This document shows positions 20,904 through 30,212 of a DNA stretch of 64,000 nt, one piece after another. The position numbers and the translations under genes are program-made. This DNA comes from Pseudomonas sp. P8_241. GTDB lineage: Bacteria > Pseudomonadota > Gammaproteobacteria > Pseudomonadales > Pseudomonadaceae. Location of the stretch: NCBI RefSeq assembly GCF_034008315.1, contig NZ_CP125377.1, positions 811,001 through 875,000 of the forward strand, written 5' to 3'. Below the pieces are notes generated by a model, which did not search any database, was not told the origin of the DNA, and was given only the letters and a program-made list of their open reading frames with translations. Each line of letters begins with the position of its first letter. Position 1 is the stretch's first letter.

Positions 20904-21017
20904 TGAAATGAATGTCGTACCGTTTCAGTAGCGCTGCCCCTGCCTGAGTGGGGCTTCGCGGTCGATAGCCCTGCCCAGGTGCTGCGACCAGTCTTTGTCC
21001 TCCAAAGAGGATTGCCG

Positions 21018-21389
21018 GTGGCCAAAAAAGCCGCATCCTTCGCCGCCCTGGGTGGCTTGGTATTTTCCACCGACGCAGGTCGTCATTGCCCGGAATGCAG
21101 TAAACCGGTGGACGCCTGTATCTGCAAACAGACCGTTATCCCGGCCGGCGACGGCATCGCTCGCGTGCGTCGCGAAAGCAAGGGCCGTGGCGGCAAGACG
21201 GTGACCACCATCACCGGCGTGCCGTTGGCTGAAGACGCGCTCAAGGAACTGGCCACGACGTTGAAGAAACGCTGTGGGACCGGTGGGGCGTTGAAAGACG
21301 GGATCATCGAAATCCAGGGCGATCATGTCGAGCTACTCTTGGCTGAACTGATCAAGCACGGTTTCAAGGCAAAGAAGTCCGGCGGCTAG
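21018..21389 (+). CDS. Translation initiation factor Sui1/YciH family
   Basis: A 123-residue member of the SUI1/eIF1-like family. A zinc-finger-like CPEC and CIC set lies at about 31-45, followed by the SUI1 core with SKGRGGKTVTTITGVPL, CGTGGALKDGIIEIQGDH and a C-terminal GFKAKKSGG. The start is a GTG at 21018 with AGAGG seven bases upstream; the upstream in-frame ATG lacks a ribosome binding site. The bacterial role is not settled; related factors affect start-codon fidelity. Position matches PA4840. Confidence 0.9.
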   Translation: MAKKAASFAALGGLVFSTDAGRHCPECSKPVDACICKQTVIPAGDGIARVRRESKGRGGKTVTTITGVPLAEDALKELATTLKKRCGTGGALKDGIIEIQGDHVELLLAELIKHGFKAKKSGG

Positions 21390-21390
21390 C

Positions 21391-21473
21391 AGCCTCTGTG
21401 AAAACCACCCTCGGCTTGATCCGGTCCTGATGACATCAGGCCCGGCATCGTCTACATGGTTTTCACAGAGCCT
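21391..21473. repeat. 83-bp element with 17-bp inverted ends and an inner hairpin
   Basis: The ends 21391-21407 and 21457-21473 pair at 16 of 17 positions (core CTCTGTGAAAACCA / TGGTTTTCACAGAG). Inside is a second stem, CCGGTCCTGAT / ATCAGGCCCGG (21421-21445), with one G-U-compatible mismatch and a three-base loop. It begins just after the sui1 stop. It could be a sui1 terminator region, an RNA structure ahead of speA, or a small mobile-element relic. Confidence 0.6.
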
Positions 21474-21606
21474 GTTCTGACCGGTATCTAAACTCACTGC
21501 GGTCGGCGGGGTCTATTGCCTCGTTGACGAACCGTCATTTTCATTCTTTAGACTGCGCCGGCCTGAACCCAGGCGACGCACTATGACTTCTTTATAGGGG
21601 ACTTCG

Positions 21607-23520
21607 ATGTCCGTACGACGCACACGCAAAGACGATGGCAGCCAATGGACAGTTGCGGACAGCCGCAGTGTTTACGGGATTCGCCATTGGGGGGCCGGGT
21701 ATTTCGCGATCAATGACGCCGGTCGCGTCGAAGTTCGTCCGAACGGTCCGAGCAGTTCGCCAATCGATCTGTTCGAGCAAGTCGACCAACTGCGCAAAAG
21801 CGGCCTGTCCCTGCCGTTGCTGGTGCGCTTCCCTGACATTCTGCAAGACCGCGTGCGTCAGTTGACGGGCGCATTCGACGCGAACATCGAGCGTCTGGAG
21901 TACCAGAGCAAGTACACCGCGCTGTACCCGATCAAGGTGAACCAGCAGGAAGCGGTGATTGAAAACATCATCGCCACCCAGAACGTCTCCATCGGTCTGG
22001 AAGCCGGCTCCAAGCCTGAGTTGCTGGCGGTGCTGGCACTGGCTCCGAAGGGCGGCACCATCGTCTGCAACGGTTACAAGGACCGTGAGTTCATTCGGCT
22101 GGCGCTGATGGGGCAGAAGCTGGGCCACAACGTCTTCATCGTGATCGAGAAAGAGTCCGAAGTCGGCCTGGTGATCGAAGAAGCGGCCTCGCTGAAGGTC
22201 AAGCCTCAAGTGGGTCTGCGCGTGCGTCTGTCGTCGCTGGCCTCGAGCAAGTGGGCGGACACCGGTGGTGAAAAATCCAAGTTCGGTCTGTCGGCGGCGC
22301 AACTGTTGTCGGTGGTTGAGCGTTTCCGCGCTGCCGGTCTGGACCAGGGCATTCGCCTGCTGCACTTCCACATGGGTTCGCAGATCGCCAACCTGGCGGA
22401 CTACCAGCACGGTTTCAAGGAAGCGATCCGTTACTACGGCGAGCTGCGCAACCTTGGCCTGCCAGTGGATCACATCGACGTGGGCGGCGGCCTGGGCGTG
22501 GACTACGACGGTACGCATTCGCGTAACGCCAGTTCGATCAACTACGACATGGACGATTACGCCGGTGTCGTGGTCGGGATGCTCAAAGAGTTCTGCGATG
22601 CACAGAGCCTGCCGCACCCGAACATCTTCTCCGAAAGCGGCCGTTCCCTGACCGCGCACCACGCGATGCTGGTGATCCAGGTGACCGACGTCGAGAAACA
22701 CAACGACGACGTGCCGCAGATCGAGAACAAGGAAGCGTTGCCGGAAACCGTGCAGTGGCTGGTGGACCTGCTGGGTCCGACCGACATCGAGATGGTCACC
22801 GAAACCTACTGGCGCGCCACGCACTACATGAGCGATGTTGCCTCCCAGTATGCCGACGGCAAGCTGACCCTGGCCGAGAAAGCCCTGGCCGAGCAGTGCT
22901 ACTTCGCCGTATGCCGTCGACTGCACAACTCGTTGAAGGCGCGTCAGCGTTCCCACCGTCAGGTGCTGGACGAACTCAACGACAAGCTGGCCGACAAGTA
23001 CATCTGCAACTTCTCGGTGTTTCAGAGCTTGCCGGACACCTGGGCCATCGATCAGGTGCTGCCGATCATCCCGCTGCACCGCCTCGACGAAGAACCATTG
23101 CGTCGTGCAGTGCTGCAAGACCTGACCTGCGACTCCGACGGCAAGATCAACCAGTACGTTGACGAGCAGAGCATCGAAACCAGTCTGCCGGTGCATGCCC
23201 TGAACGAAGGCGAGGATTACCTGCTGGGCGTGTTCCTGGTCGGCGCGTATCAGGAAATTCTCGGCGACATGCACAACCTGTTCGGTGACACCGACTCGGT
23301 GAACATCTACCAGAACGCCGATGGCAGCGTGTATCACGCGGGCATCGAAACCCACGACACCATCGAAGACATGCTGCGTTACGTGCACTTGTCGCCGGAA
23401 GAACTGATGACCCACTACCGCGACAAGTGCGCCAGTGCCCGCATCAGTGCCTCCGAGCGCACCCAGTTCCTCGATGCCCTGCGCCTGGGGCTGACCCGCT
23501 CGTCTTACCTGTCTTCCTGA
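21607..23520 (+). CDS. speA: Biosynthetic arginine decarboxylase
   Basis: A 637-residue PLP enzyme of the fold III decarboxylase group that turns arginine into agmatine for putrescine synthesis. The PLP-Lys region is [17 protein letters not shown] (about 100-116); [13 protein letters not shown] and [14 protein letters not shown] form the phosphate-binding region; the C-terminal part shows the [10 protein letters not shown] motif. Length fits the SpeA family. AGGGGA precedes the ATG at good spacing. Two structured repeats flank the gene. Confidence 0.96.
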   Translation: MSVRRTRKDDGSQWTVADSRSVYGIRHWGAGYFAINDAGRVEVRPNGPSSSPIDLFEQVDQLRKSGLSLPLLVRFPDILQDRVRQLTGAFDANIERLEYQSKYTALYPIKVNQQEAVIENIIATQNVSIGLEAGSKPELLAVLALAPKGGTIVCNGYKDREFIRLALMGQKLGHNVFIVIEKESEVGLVIEEAASLKVKPQVGLRVRLSSLASSKWADTGGEKSKFGLSAAQLLSVVERFRAAGLDQGIRLLHFHMGSQIANLADYQHGFKEAIRYYGELRNLGLPVDHIDVGGGLGVDYDGTHSRNASSINYDMDDYAGVVVGMLKEFCDAQSLPHPNIFSESGRSLTAHHAMLVIQVTDVEKHNDDVPQIENKEALPETVQWLVDLLGPTDIEMVTETYWRATHYMSDVASQYADGKLTLAEKALAEQCYFAVCRRLHNSLKARQRSHRQVLDELNDKLADKYICNFSVFQSLPDTWAIDQVLPIIPLHRLDEEPLRRAVLQDLTCDSDGKINQYVDEQSIETSLPVHALNEGEDYLLGVFLVGAYQEILGDMHNLFGDTDSVNIYQNADGSVYHAGIETHDTIEDMLRYVHLSPEELMTHYRDKCASARISASERTQFLDALRLGLTRSSYLSS

Positions 23521-23536
23521 GGTAAGCACTACGCTC

Positions 23537-23598
23537 ATCAGGTTGTCTGAAAATTTACCGTTTGCTGCGGAAATTTCAGATGACCTGGTGAGGCGGCT
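23537..23598. repeat. 62-bp imperfect inverted repeat downstream of speA
   Basis: The left arm, starting ATCAGGTTGTCTGAA, pairs with the right arm, ending TTCAGATGACCTGGT, across almost 20 positions with a few G-U-type mismatches and one bulged A. No T-run follows, so it looks like an RNA-stabilising or retro-regulating hairpin rather than a standard terminator. Confidence 0.55.
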
Positions 23599-23753
23599 CT
23601 CTAGTTTTCCGAGAAATTTCCCACGTCCTCAGCGAATCAGGCTATTGGTCCTCTTTTCGCGTAGGTCATTTCCTAAGTTGTATTTCAGCTCTCTACTCGG
23701 CCATGCCTCTCGGCGAGAATCCCCGGCCGCCCCTCCTGTAGAGAAAAAAACCG

Positions 23754-25073
23754 ATGTTCAATCCAGTCAGCGAGCCTTCATTTCGTCTGGATGTAGCAGG
23801 TTTGCACGATGTCTTTGAGGTTTTGGCCTTTACCGGTAGCGAAGCCATCAGTGCACCGTTTGTGTTCGACATTCAATTGCTGATCGCGGATCGGATGCTT
23901 GACCTGGCCAGCCTGTTGTACCGTTCCGCCGCTTTGCATTTCGGGCCAGTGGGAAGTTGCGTGCATGGACAATTGCAGGAAATCGTCCAGCGCGATCACG
24001 GTGGGGGTGTCAGGCTTTGTCAGGCACGTCTGGGCCCGCGGCTGGCCTGTCTCGCCCAGCGCGTCAGCCAACGGATCTTCAGTGGCCGCACGGTGCCGGA
24101 GATACTCGGCCAGGTTCTCAAGGAACACGGCATAGTCGGCAAGGCACGGCGTTTCGAATTGAGTGGTGAATACCCACCTCGGGATTTCTGCACGCAGTAC
24201 CGAGAGTCGGATCTGCAATTTTGTCAGCGTCTGTGTGCCGAAGAGCGAATTCATTACCGTTTCGAGCACCATGCCAACCTGCATTGCCTGGTGTTCAGCG
24301 ATGCCCCAAGGGATTTTCCCGTGGGCGAGTTCGCGATGTTCAGGACCGAGGGGGGGGCGCCCGCAGTACGTCAGTTCGAGCATCAGCGCAGTGATCAGTC
24401 TGCCGTGCAACTGGCGCAATGTCGTACCGATCTGCCAACCCTGCGCAGCGGTCAGCTGATGCCGCTGGCCGGCCACCCGGTCACGCAATGCAATCATCGT
24501 TGGTTGCTGACGAGTGTCGATCATCATGGCAGTCAGGACATGGCGGCGCCTTATCACAATCAGGTCCGGGCACTTCACTGGGCGACACCATTCGAGCCGC
24601 CGTGTCCGGCCGCCAAACCCCGGATGCATAGCCTGCACCGCGCGTGGGTGGTCGAAGTCGATGAGCCGACCCCTGATCCCGAAAGGCCGGTGCCGGTGCA
24701 ATTTGACTGGATCTACCAAGGGGAGGGCGCGGTGTCCAGCCACTGCTGGCTGGCGCTGGACCCACAACTGCAATCCAGCACCGGCGCGACATTGCACGAG
24801 GGGACCGAGTTGGTCGTGAGCTTCATCGAAGGAGATCCGGATCAGCCGTTGATCACCGGGGTGCTGCATGTGCCGCAAGCTACCGAAGAATTGGACGCTT
24901 GCGTGCCGCCACTGGACGCCGTGAGCGAGAAGGTTCTGCAGCAATGGTTGCATGGCGGTGAACCTCTGATGTTGTTGTGCCTGTTGCCCGGTGGCGGCAG
25001 CTTCAATCATTGTGCTCAGGTGCTCTGCAGTTGCCGCGCGGCGACATGGCTTGGCCAGAGCGGCAGCCTATGA
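23754..25073 (+). CDS. Short VgrG-type T6SS spike protein
   Basis: A 439-residue protein with the gp27/gp44-like VgrG body: SEAISAPFVFDIQLL near residue 30, YRESDLQFCQRLCAEERIHY at about 145-165, then the gp5-like OB-fold VPVQFDWIYQGEG and SFIEGDPDQPLITGVLH at about 320-380. It ends soon after the OB-fold, with a cysteine-rich tail (CLLPGGGSFNHCAQVLCSC), and lacks the long beta-helix needle extension of standard VgrGs. It stands alone, with no T6SS core genes in the window. Its stop overlaps the start of the DUF4123 gene (ATGA), indicating translational coupling. Confidence 0.85.
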   Translation: MFNPVSEPSFRLDVAGLHDVFEVLAFTGSEAISAPFVFDIQLLIADRMLDLASLLYRSAALHFGPVGSCVHGQLQEIVQRDHGGGVRLCQARLGPRLACLAQRVSQRIFSGRTVPEILGQVLKEHGIVGKARRFELSGEYPPRDFCTQYRESDLQFCQRLCAEERIHYRFEHHANLHCLVFSDAPRDFPVGEFAMFRTEGGAPAVRQFEHQRSDQSAVQLAQCRTDLPTLRSGQLMPLAGHPVTQCNHRWLLTSVDHHGSQDMAAPYHNQVRALHWATPFEPPCPAAKPRMHSLHRAWVVEVDEPTPDPERPVPVQFDWIYQGEGAVSSHCWLALDPQLQSSTGATLHEGTELVVSFIEGDPDQPLITGVLHVPQATEELDACVPPLDAVSEKVLQQWLHGGEPLMLLCLLPGGGSFNHCAQVLCSCRAATWLGQSGSL

Positions 25074-25864
25074 TTGGCACCCCATCCACGCGTGACTCGC
25101 CGCCGCAATGGTTGTTGCTCGATACATCGGCTGCGGTACCCGCCACAGAGATTCTGCGACAGGTGTTTGCCCAGGCACGGTGGTTCTGGTTGTTCGAAGG
25201 CACGGAATGGCAGGCGCAGAAAACGCACGGACCGGTACTTGTCGATCTGATGAGTTGCCCGGTTCTGACTGATTTGTGCGACGTCGATGGGCAGCGCTGG
25301 CGAGGATTATTGATGGTCAGTGACGTATCGGTCGCACGTTTGCTGGCGCACTTGCGACGCATGCTGACCGTCACTTTCGGTCTGCACCGGGCGATGCTGA
25401 GTTACTACAACCCGAACACGGCAAGTTACTTTTTCGACGCCTGTGATGCCGCCGAACTGAGCCGCTGGCTGGGACCGATCAGTCAGATACGCTGGTTCGG
25501 TGGAACCTGGGCTGATCGCGCGATGGGGTGTGAAGGCTGGCAATGTTTGCACAATCCGGGGTTGGCGGTGAGGCCGCTGGCAATCGAAGAAGACCTCAGC
25601 GCCGGACAACAGGGGAAACTTCAGACTTGCCTGCTTGAACAGTATGCGTGGCGCTGGAGCCGAGCCACCTCTATCGAATATCGCGACCTGTGGGCCAAAT
25701 TACAGGAAGGATTGGCGCTGGGCTTCAGCCAGCGTGCGGTGCTCGATGACTGGTTGACGTTACGGTTGCAGCATCCTGGCGCTGTGTCCGTGCAGCCGTT
25801 GACGGGGCGGACCCAGCAGGAACGCCTCGATCATTTGCGTCGCCTGTGGCAGCGCGATCAGTGA
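25070..25864 (+). CDS. DUF4123 T6SS effector adaptor (Tap/TEC type)
   Basis: A 264-residue DUF4123 protein. This family loads a specific effector onto its cognate VgrG, and the gene is normally followed directly by that effector gene. The sequence shows the usual features: a hydrophobic LLLDTSAAVPATEIL start, WFWLFEGTEW, LLAHLRRMLTV and YYNPNTASYFFDACDAAELSRWLGP. The start ATG at 25070 overlaps the vgrG stop; a longer in-frame start inside vgrG was rejected. No effector follows: the 3' end overlaps by 7 bp the convergent MATE gene. Confidence 0.87.
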   Translation: MIGTPSTRDSPPQWLLLDTSAAVPATEILRQVFAQARWFWLFEGTEWQAQKTHGPVLVDLMSCPVLTDLCDVDGQRWRGLLMVSDVSVARLLAHLRRMLTVTFGLHRAMLSYYNPNTASYFFDACDAAELSRWLGPISQIRWFGGTWADRAMGCEGWQCLHNPGLAVRPLAIEEDLSAGQQGKLQTCLLEQYAWRWSRATSIEYRDLWAKLQEGLALGFSQRAVLDDWLTLRLQHPGAVSVQPLTGRTQQERLDHLRRLWQRDQ

Positions 25865-27207
25865 GTGGCACGAGTGAACCAGCCATCGTCGCGCCGCAGA
25901 TACCAGGCAATCACGCCAAGCGTCAGGCTGCGCAGCAACATGAACAACAGGAAGGTAATCCACAGGCCATGGTTGCCCCAGTCCTGCAGCCACACGCCGA
26001 AAGGGATCGCCAGTGCCACCGTCAACAGCATGCCGTTGCGCATTTCCCGGGCACGAGTGGCGCCGATGAACAGGCCATCGAGCAGGTAACTCCAGACCGC
26101 AATCAACGGCAGGGCGGCGAGATAGGGCAGATAGACGAACGCGGTGTCACGCACGCTTTGAATGTCGGTCTGCATTTCGATAAAGAGATGCCCGGCGAAC
26201 AGAAAGAACACCGCAAAACCCAGGCTCGCCAGCAGGGACCAGCCACACGCCACCACCAATGAACGGCGCAGGGCATCGCGATCGCGGGCGCCGATGGCGT
26301 GCCCGCACAGGGCTTCCACGGCATGGGCCAGGCCATCGAGGGCGTGGGCGGTCAGCAACAGGCCATTAAGCAATAGGGCGTTGGCGGCGACCGTGGCATC
26401 GCCCAGTCGCGCACCTTGCACGGTGATCAGGAAAAACACCGATTGCAGCGCCAGGCTACGGATGAAAATGTCGCGGTTCACCGCCAGCAGCGGCCGCCAG
26501 CTCTGCCACACCGCCAACGCGGCCCAGACGATATGCCCGGGGTAGGCACGCAAGGCTTTGCGGGTCATCAGCAAACCGATCAGGGCACCGGTCCACTCGG
26601 CAATCACCGAGGCTCGTGCGGCCCCGACCACGCCCCATTCCAGGCCGAGGACGAACCACAGGTTCAGGGCAATATTGACCAGGTTGGTGCTCAGCAGAAT
26701 CGCCAACGGTGCCCGGGCATTCTGGGTGCCGAGGAACCAGCCGACCAGCGCGTAACTGGCCAGTGCGGCCGGCAGTCCGAATAGTCGAGTGTGGAAAAAC
26801 TCGCGAGTCAGTTGATCGAGTTCGGCCGACGGTTGCATGAAGTGCAATGCGGCCCCGCTCAACGGTACACCCACTGCACCTAATACGACCGCCAGCCCCA
26901 TAGCCAGCAGTAACCCTTGCAACAAAATCTGCCGCAACGCCGCGCCATCCCCGCGCCCGGCGGCTTGAGCAGCGAACCCGGTAGTGCCCATGCGCAGAAA
27001 ACCCATGGCCCAGGCGAGAAAGGTGTACAGGCTGGCACCCACCGCCACGGCGCCGAGTTGATGGGCATGGGGCAGGTGACCGATGACGGTGCTGTCGACC
27101 AGCGCCACCAGCGGAACGGAAATATTCGAGAGAATCATCGGCGCGGCCAGCGCCCAGACCCGGCGATGGGTGGGGCGGTCGCGCCAGTCGGCGATCAGGT
27201 TGGACAT
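25858..27207 (-). CDS. MATE family efflux transporter, DinF-like
   Basis: A 449-residue, twelve-span inner-membrane exporter of the MATE family, DinF branch. Typical features are the N-terminal RRVWALAAPMILSNISVPLVALVDSTVIGHL and MGFLRMGTTGFAAQAAGRGD. Such transporters couple drug or metabolite export to H+ or Na+. The start at 27207 (MSNLIADW) was preferred to an upstream codon because GAGGAG precedes it. It converges on the DUF4123 gene with a 7-bp overlap. Confidence 0.9.
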   Translation of the reverse strand: MSNLIADWRDRPTHRRVWALAAPMILSNISVPLVALVDSTVIGHLPHAHQLGAVAVGASLYTFLAWAMGFLRMGTTGFAAQAAGRGDGAALRQILLQGLLLAMGLAVVLGAVGVPLSGAALHFMQPSAELDQLTREFFHTRLFGLPAALASYALVGWFLGTQNARAPLAILLSTNLVNIALNLWFVLGLEWGVVGAARASVIAEWTGALIGLLMTRKALRAYPGHIVWAALAVWQSWRPLLAVNRDIFIRSLALQSVFFLITVQGARLGDATVAANALLLNGLLLTAHALDGLAHAVEALCGHAIGARDRDALRRSLVVACGWSLLASLGFAVFFLFAGHLFIEMQTDIQSVRDTAFVYLPYLAALPLIAVWSYLLDGLFIGATRAREMRNGMLLTVALAIPFGVWLQDWGNHGLWITFLLFMLLRSLTLGVIAWYLRRDDGWFTRATH

Positions 27208-27291
27208 GCAGGCTCCTCGGCGGAGCCGGCATTGTAACGACACATCGCGAGCAAACTGCGATCAATTGTGGCGAGGGCGCTTGTGCAGGGT

Positions 27292-27585
27292 CTAGTGGAT
27301 GATCCAGCTGAGCAACCACAGACCCAGCATCAACCAGATGATTCCCATGATGATCGATGCATTGAGAAAGGCGCGAATCGCCGACCACAGCAGAATCAGC
27401 CCGAGGATCAGGGTGATGATGCTGACAACCGATGTATCCATGCCCAGCGCCCCGGACAAGCCTTCGACAAAATTGCTGCTGGCATTGCTCAACAGGTTGA
27501 ACAGCCCGCTGAGGCCATCAACGATGAAACGGATGATCGAGCCAAGTACCTGGCCGAGCCATTCGGAAAAACCTTCTACCTGCAT
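27292..27585 (-). CDS. Small two-span membrane protein of unknown function
   Basis: A 97-residue protein. An amphipathic N-terminal half (SEWLGQVLGSIIRFIVDGL) is followed by two hydrophobic segments (about 58-75 and 79-97, ending WLMLGLWLLSWIIH). I chose the ATG at 27585 because AGGA lies 10 bases upstream; the GTG three codons earlier is too close to that site. I do not recognise a family. It sits upstream of, and divergent from, the MazG-like gene. Confidence 0.7.
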   Translation of the reverse strand: MQVEGFSEWLGQVLGSIIRFIVDGLSGLFNLLSNASSNFVEGLSGALGMDTSVVSIITLILGLILLWSAIRAFLNASIIMGIIWLMLGLWLLSWIIH

Positions 27586-27763
27586 GGAGTGCACGTCCTG
27601 ATTAAAGAGAATTGAGTCTTGGGCTGTCGATCATGCTGCCGAGTTCCCACTAGCATAGAGCGTTGCACAGTCCCTCCGACAAAAAAACAAAGGTGACACT
27701 CAACCGTTGTCACTTGCCATCCTCGGTCATCCCCCTGAAGCTATACGCCTTCAGGAGAGCCCG

Positions 27764-28066
27764 ATGAACCTTGTTGAACTGACCGAACGCCTGCACGCCA
27801 TCCGTGACCGCAATGACTGGCGGCAATTTCACAGCCCGAAAAACCTGGCCATGGCCGCTAGCGTGGAAATGTCCGAGCTGGTGGAAATTTTCCAGTGGCT
27901 GAGCGAAGACCAGTCCCGCCAGTTGCCGGCAGACAAGCTTGCCCACGCCGGGCAGGAAGTTGGCGATATCGTTCTGTATCTGCTGTTGTTGTGCAGTGAG
28001 TTGGGCCTGGACATGGAACAAGTGGTGCGCAGCAAACTGGCGGACAGCGAACGGAGGTTCAGCTGA
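27764..28066 (+). CDS. MazG-like nucleotide pyrophosphohydrolase
   Basis: A 100-residue all-helical protein of the MazG/dCTPase-like superfamily. The metal-binding pattern EMSELVE (ExxE) and GQEVGDIVLYLLLL (ExxD) is clear; these acids bind Mg2+ in family members that hydrolyse nucleoside triphosphates to monophosphates. The start at 27764 has AGGAGAG upstream. It overlaps cmoM by one base (TGATG), so the two are coupled. The substrate is not deducible. Confidence 0.88.
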   Translation: MNLVELTERLHAIRDRNDWRQFHSPKNLAMAASVEMSELVEIFQWLSEDQSRQLPADKLAHAGQEVGDIVLYLLLLCSELGLDMEQVVRSKLADSERRFS

Positions 28067-28815
28067 TGAGCGACCGTCACTTCGATCAGTTGGCGACCCG
28101 TTTCGCTGAAAAAATCTACGGCGGTGCCAAAGGTGCGATCCGTCTGGCGGTGTTGCAGGCCGACCTGTCCGAAACCCTGCCGGATCGTCCGCTGCGCGTG
28201 CTGGACATCGGTGCCGGCCTTGGTCACATGTCGTTGTGGCTGGCCGAGCGCGGCCATCAGGTAACCCTTGCCGAACCCGCCGAGCCGATGCTCGACGGCG
28301 CTCGCCAGCGTTTTGCAGACGCGGGGCAGACAGCGACGTTCATCCAGGCCCCGTGGCAAGACCTGCTCGGCCAACTTACCGAACCTTACGATCTGGTGCT
28401 GTGCCACGCCGTACTGGAATGGCTGGCCGAACCCCATGCGATTCTGCCGGTGCTGCATCAGTTGACCAAGGCCGACGGTTGGCTTTCCCTCGCGTTCTAC
28501 AACCGCGATGCATTGATTTACCGCAACTTGCTCAAGGGCCACTTCCGCAAGATGCGCAAGAACGACATGGCCGGTGAAAAGCAGAGCCTGACCCCGCAAC
28601 AGCCCCTTGATCCGCGCGAATTGGCGGCGCAACTTGAAGGTCTGTGGCAGGTCGAAATCCAGAGTGGCGTGCGGGTTTTTCACGATTACATGCCGGTGGA
28701 ATTCCAGGCCCGCGCCGAGTTGGTGGACTTGCTGGAAATGGAACTGGCCCACCGTCGCCATCCGAGCTTTGCCGGGCTTGGGCGTTACTTGCACTGGATC
28801 TGTCGGCCGATCTGA
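28066..28815 (+). CDS. cmoM: tRNA 5-carboxymethoxyuridine methyltransferase
   Basis: A 249-residue class I SAM methyltransferase. Motif I is LRVLDIGAGLGHMSLWLA (about 45-62), with the following VTLAEPAEPML acidic position and YDLVLCHAVLEWLAEP. It resembles CmoM (formerly SmtA), which methylates cmo5U34 in tRNA wobble positions; GHFRKMRKNDMAG and DPRELAAQLEG are consistent with this subgroup. It is coupled to the MazG-like gene and followed at 12 bp by a lipoprotein gene. Confidence 0.87.
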   Translation: MSDRHFDQLATRFAEKIYGGAKGAIRLAVLQADLSETLPDRPLRVLDIGAGLGHMSLWLAERGHQVTLAEPAEPMLDGARQRFADAGQTATFIQAPWQDLLGQLTEPYDLVLCHAVLEWLAEPHAILPVLHQLTKADGWLSLAFYNRDALIYRNLLKGHFRKMRKNDMAGEKQSLTPQQPLDPRELAAQLEGLWQVEIQSGVRVFHDYMPVEFQARAELVDLLEMELAHRRHPSFAGLGRYLHWICRPI

Positions 28816-28827
28816 TCGGAGCTCGAA

Positions 28828-29448
28828 ATGAAAAGTCGTTCAGGGTTATTGGTGATCTGTCTGGCGCTGACCGCTTGCCAGGGCACCAACCCATATGTGG
28901 CCACCTCCAAGCCCTTGCCGCCGGCGCCGCCCGAGGCCGCCAAAACCTTTGACCGCAGTGCCTATCCGGCGCCGGTCCGCGACTATGGGCGCTATCGCAG
29001 CTGGGCCTGGCTCGACGGGCATCTGCCTCCTGGCACAGCCTGGGCGGACTCGGCACAAGTCGCCGAAGCTGTCAGCAATGCGCTGGATCAACGCGGTTTG
29101 CGCCCATTGCACGATAATCGCCCGGCAGACCTGTTCGTCAGCGCCGACCTGCGCATGGAAACGCGTTTGCGTCAGGCTCGGGACGATTATTACGGTGGTG
29201 CGTACTACGGCGGTTATGGCGGCTACAACCACTACGGCAACAGTTACGGTGCGTACACCGCGGTTCCAGTCATCCGCACCTATTCGGAAGAGGTTGTGGT
29301 CGTCCAGGTGGACATGTACGACGCCCAGAGCGGTCAACCGGTCTGGAGTTCCAGTGCCGAAACCAGCAACCGTGGCAGTGAAAGTCAGCGCACCGATGCC
29401 ATTCGGGAGGCTGTGGAAAAGGCCATGTCAGCGTATCCTCCCAGTTAG
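28828..29448 (+). CDS. DUF4136 lipoprotein
   Basis: A 206-residue envelope lipoprotein. The lipobox LTAC (Cys17) follows a short hydrophobic signal. The body has the DUF4136 pattern ([33 protein letters not shown], and a C-terminal [16 protein letters not shown]). The middle carries a Tyr/Gly-rich insert (about 113-140, [17 protein letters not shown]). GGAGC precedes the start. A paralogue follows directly downstream. The family function is unknown. Confidence 0.85.
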   Translation: MKSRSGLLVICLALTACQGTNPYVATSKPLPPAPPEAAKTFDRSAYPAPVRDYGRYRSWAWLDGHLPPGTAWADSAQVAEAVSNALDQRGLRPLHDNRPADLFVSADLRMETRLRQARDDYYGGAYYGGYGGYNHYGNSYGAYTAVPVIRTYSEEVVVVQVDMYDAQSGQPVWSSSAETSNRGSESQRTDAIREAVEKAMSAYPPS

Positions 29449-29502
29449 CTTCTGTAGATAAGAAGCATTTCGCAGGTTCATGCCTTCCACCGGAGAATCA
29501 TC

Positions 29503-30066
29503 ATGTTCCGCCGTTTAGCTTTACTGGCAGTGGCCGCGCTGCTCAGTGCCTGCGCCGCCAACCAGGTTAATCACGACTATGATGCCAGCCGTGACTTCGC
29601 GGCTTATCACAGCTGGAGCTGGAAAGAACCCGCTCTGCAATATCGTCCCGATGATCCACGGATCAAGAGTGACCTGACCGAGCAACGCGTGCGCGAGGCG
29701 GTGACCGATCAACTGGATCAGCGTGGCTTGCGCCCGGCAGCCTCGGGCGCCAAGGGTGATTTGAATGTGCAGGCCTACCTGATTGTCGAGGAACGCCAGC
29801 AACAGGTGACCACCAACTACGGTGGCGGATGGGGTAACCCATGGTATGGCTACTATGGCGCGCCGATGTACAACGAAACCCGCCTGGTTTCTTACAAGGT
29901 CGCGACCATCCAGATCGACCTGCTCGATGGCAAGGACGGCAAGCTGGTGTGGCGCGGCAGCGATGAGCAAATGCTCAGCGGCAGCCCGAATCCATCGGAT
30001 CGCAGTACGGCCATCCATGAAACGGTCACCCGGATTCTGGCCAATTATCCTCCGCGCAGAACCTGA
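29503..30066 (+). CDS. DUF4136 lipoprotein, second copy
   Basis: A 187-residue lipoprotein with lipobox LSAC (Cys16). It is a paralogue of the preceding gene: [33 protein letters not shown] and a final HETVTRILANYPP. It has its own short aromatic/Gly insert (YGGGWGNPWYGYYGAP). The two genes are separated by about 55 bp and end at a strong terminator. They look like an ancient tandem duplication. Confidence 0.86.
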   Translation: MFRRLALLAVAALLSACAANQVNHDYDASRDFAAYHSWSWKEPALQYRPDDPRIKSDLTEQRVREAVTDQLDQRGLRPAASGAKGDLNVQAYLIVEERQQQVTTNYGGGWGNPWYGYYGAPMYNETRLVSYKVATIQIDLLDGKDGKLVWRGSDEQMLSGSPNPSDRSTAIHETVTRILANYPPRRT

Positions 30067-30082
30067 CGTTGGCGCTTTCATG

Positions 30083-30107
30083 ACCCCCTGTTTCGCAGGG
30101 GGTTTTT
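30083..30107 (+). terminator. Intrinsic terminator after the DUF4136 pair
   Basis: CCCCCTG pairs with CAGGGGG around TTTCG and is followed by TTTTT, 17 bases beyond the stop codon. This is a textbook rho-independent terminator. Confidence 0.9.
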
Positions 30108-30212
30108 CATTGTCTTAAGTGGCTAGTTGCCAGCAGCCTCGACCACCCTTGTCTACACTGCTTTTCACCAATGGAGGTAGCACCCGGCAGTGCGCCGGCA
30201 AAGGAGTGCGCC

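Noticed and set aside
21391..21473. IS6/IS26-type terminal inverted repeat
   Set aside because: The ends resemble but do not match the known GGCACTGTTGC-type ends, no transposase is present, and no target duplication was seen.
21592..23538. 648-codon open frame antisense to speA
   Set aside because: Complete overlap with the well-supported speA gene; rich in His/Gln/Val as is typical of antisense shadows.
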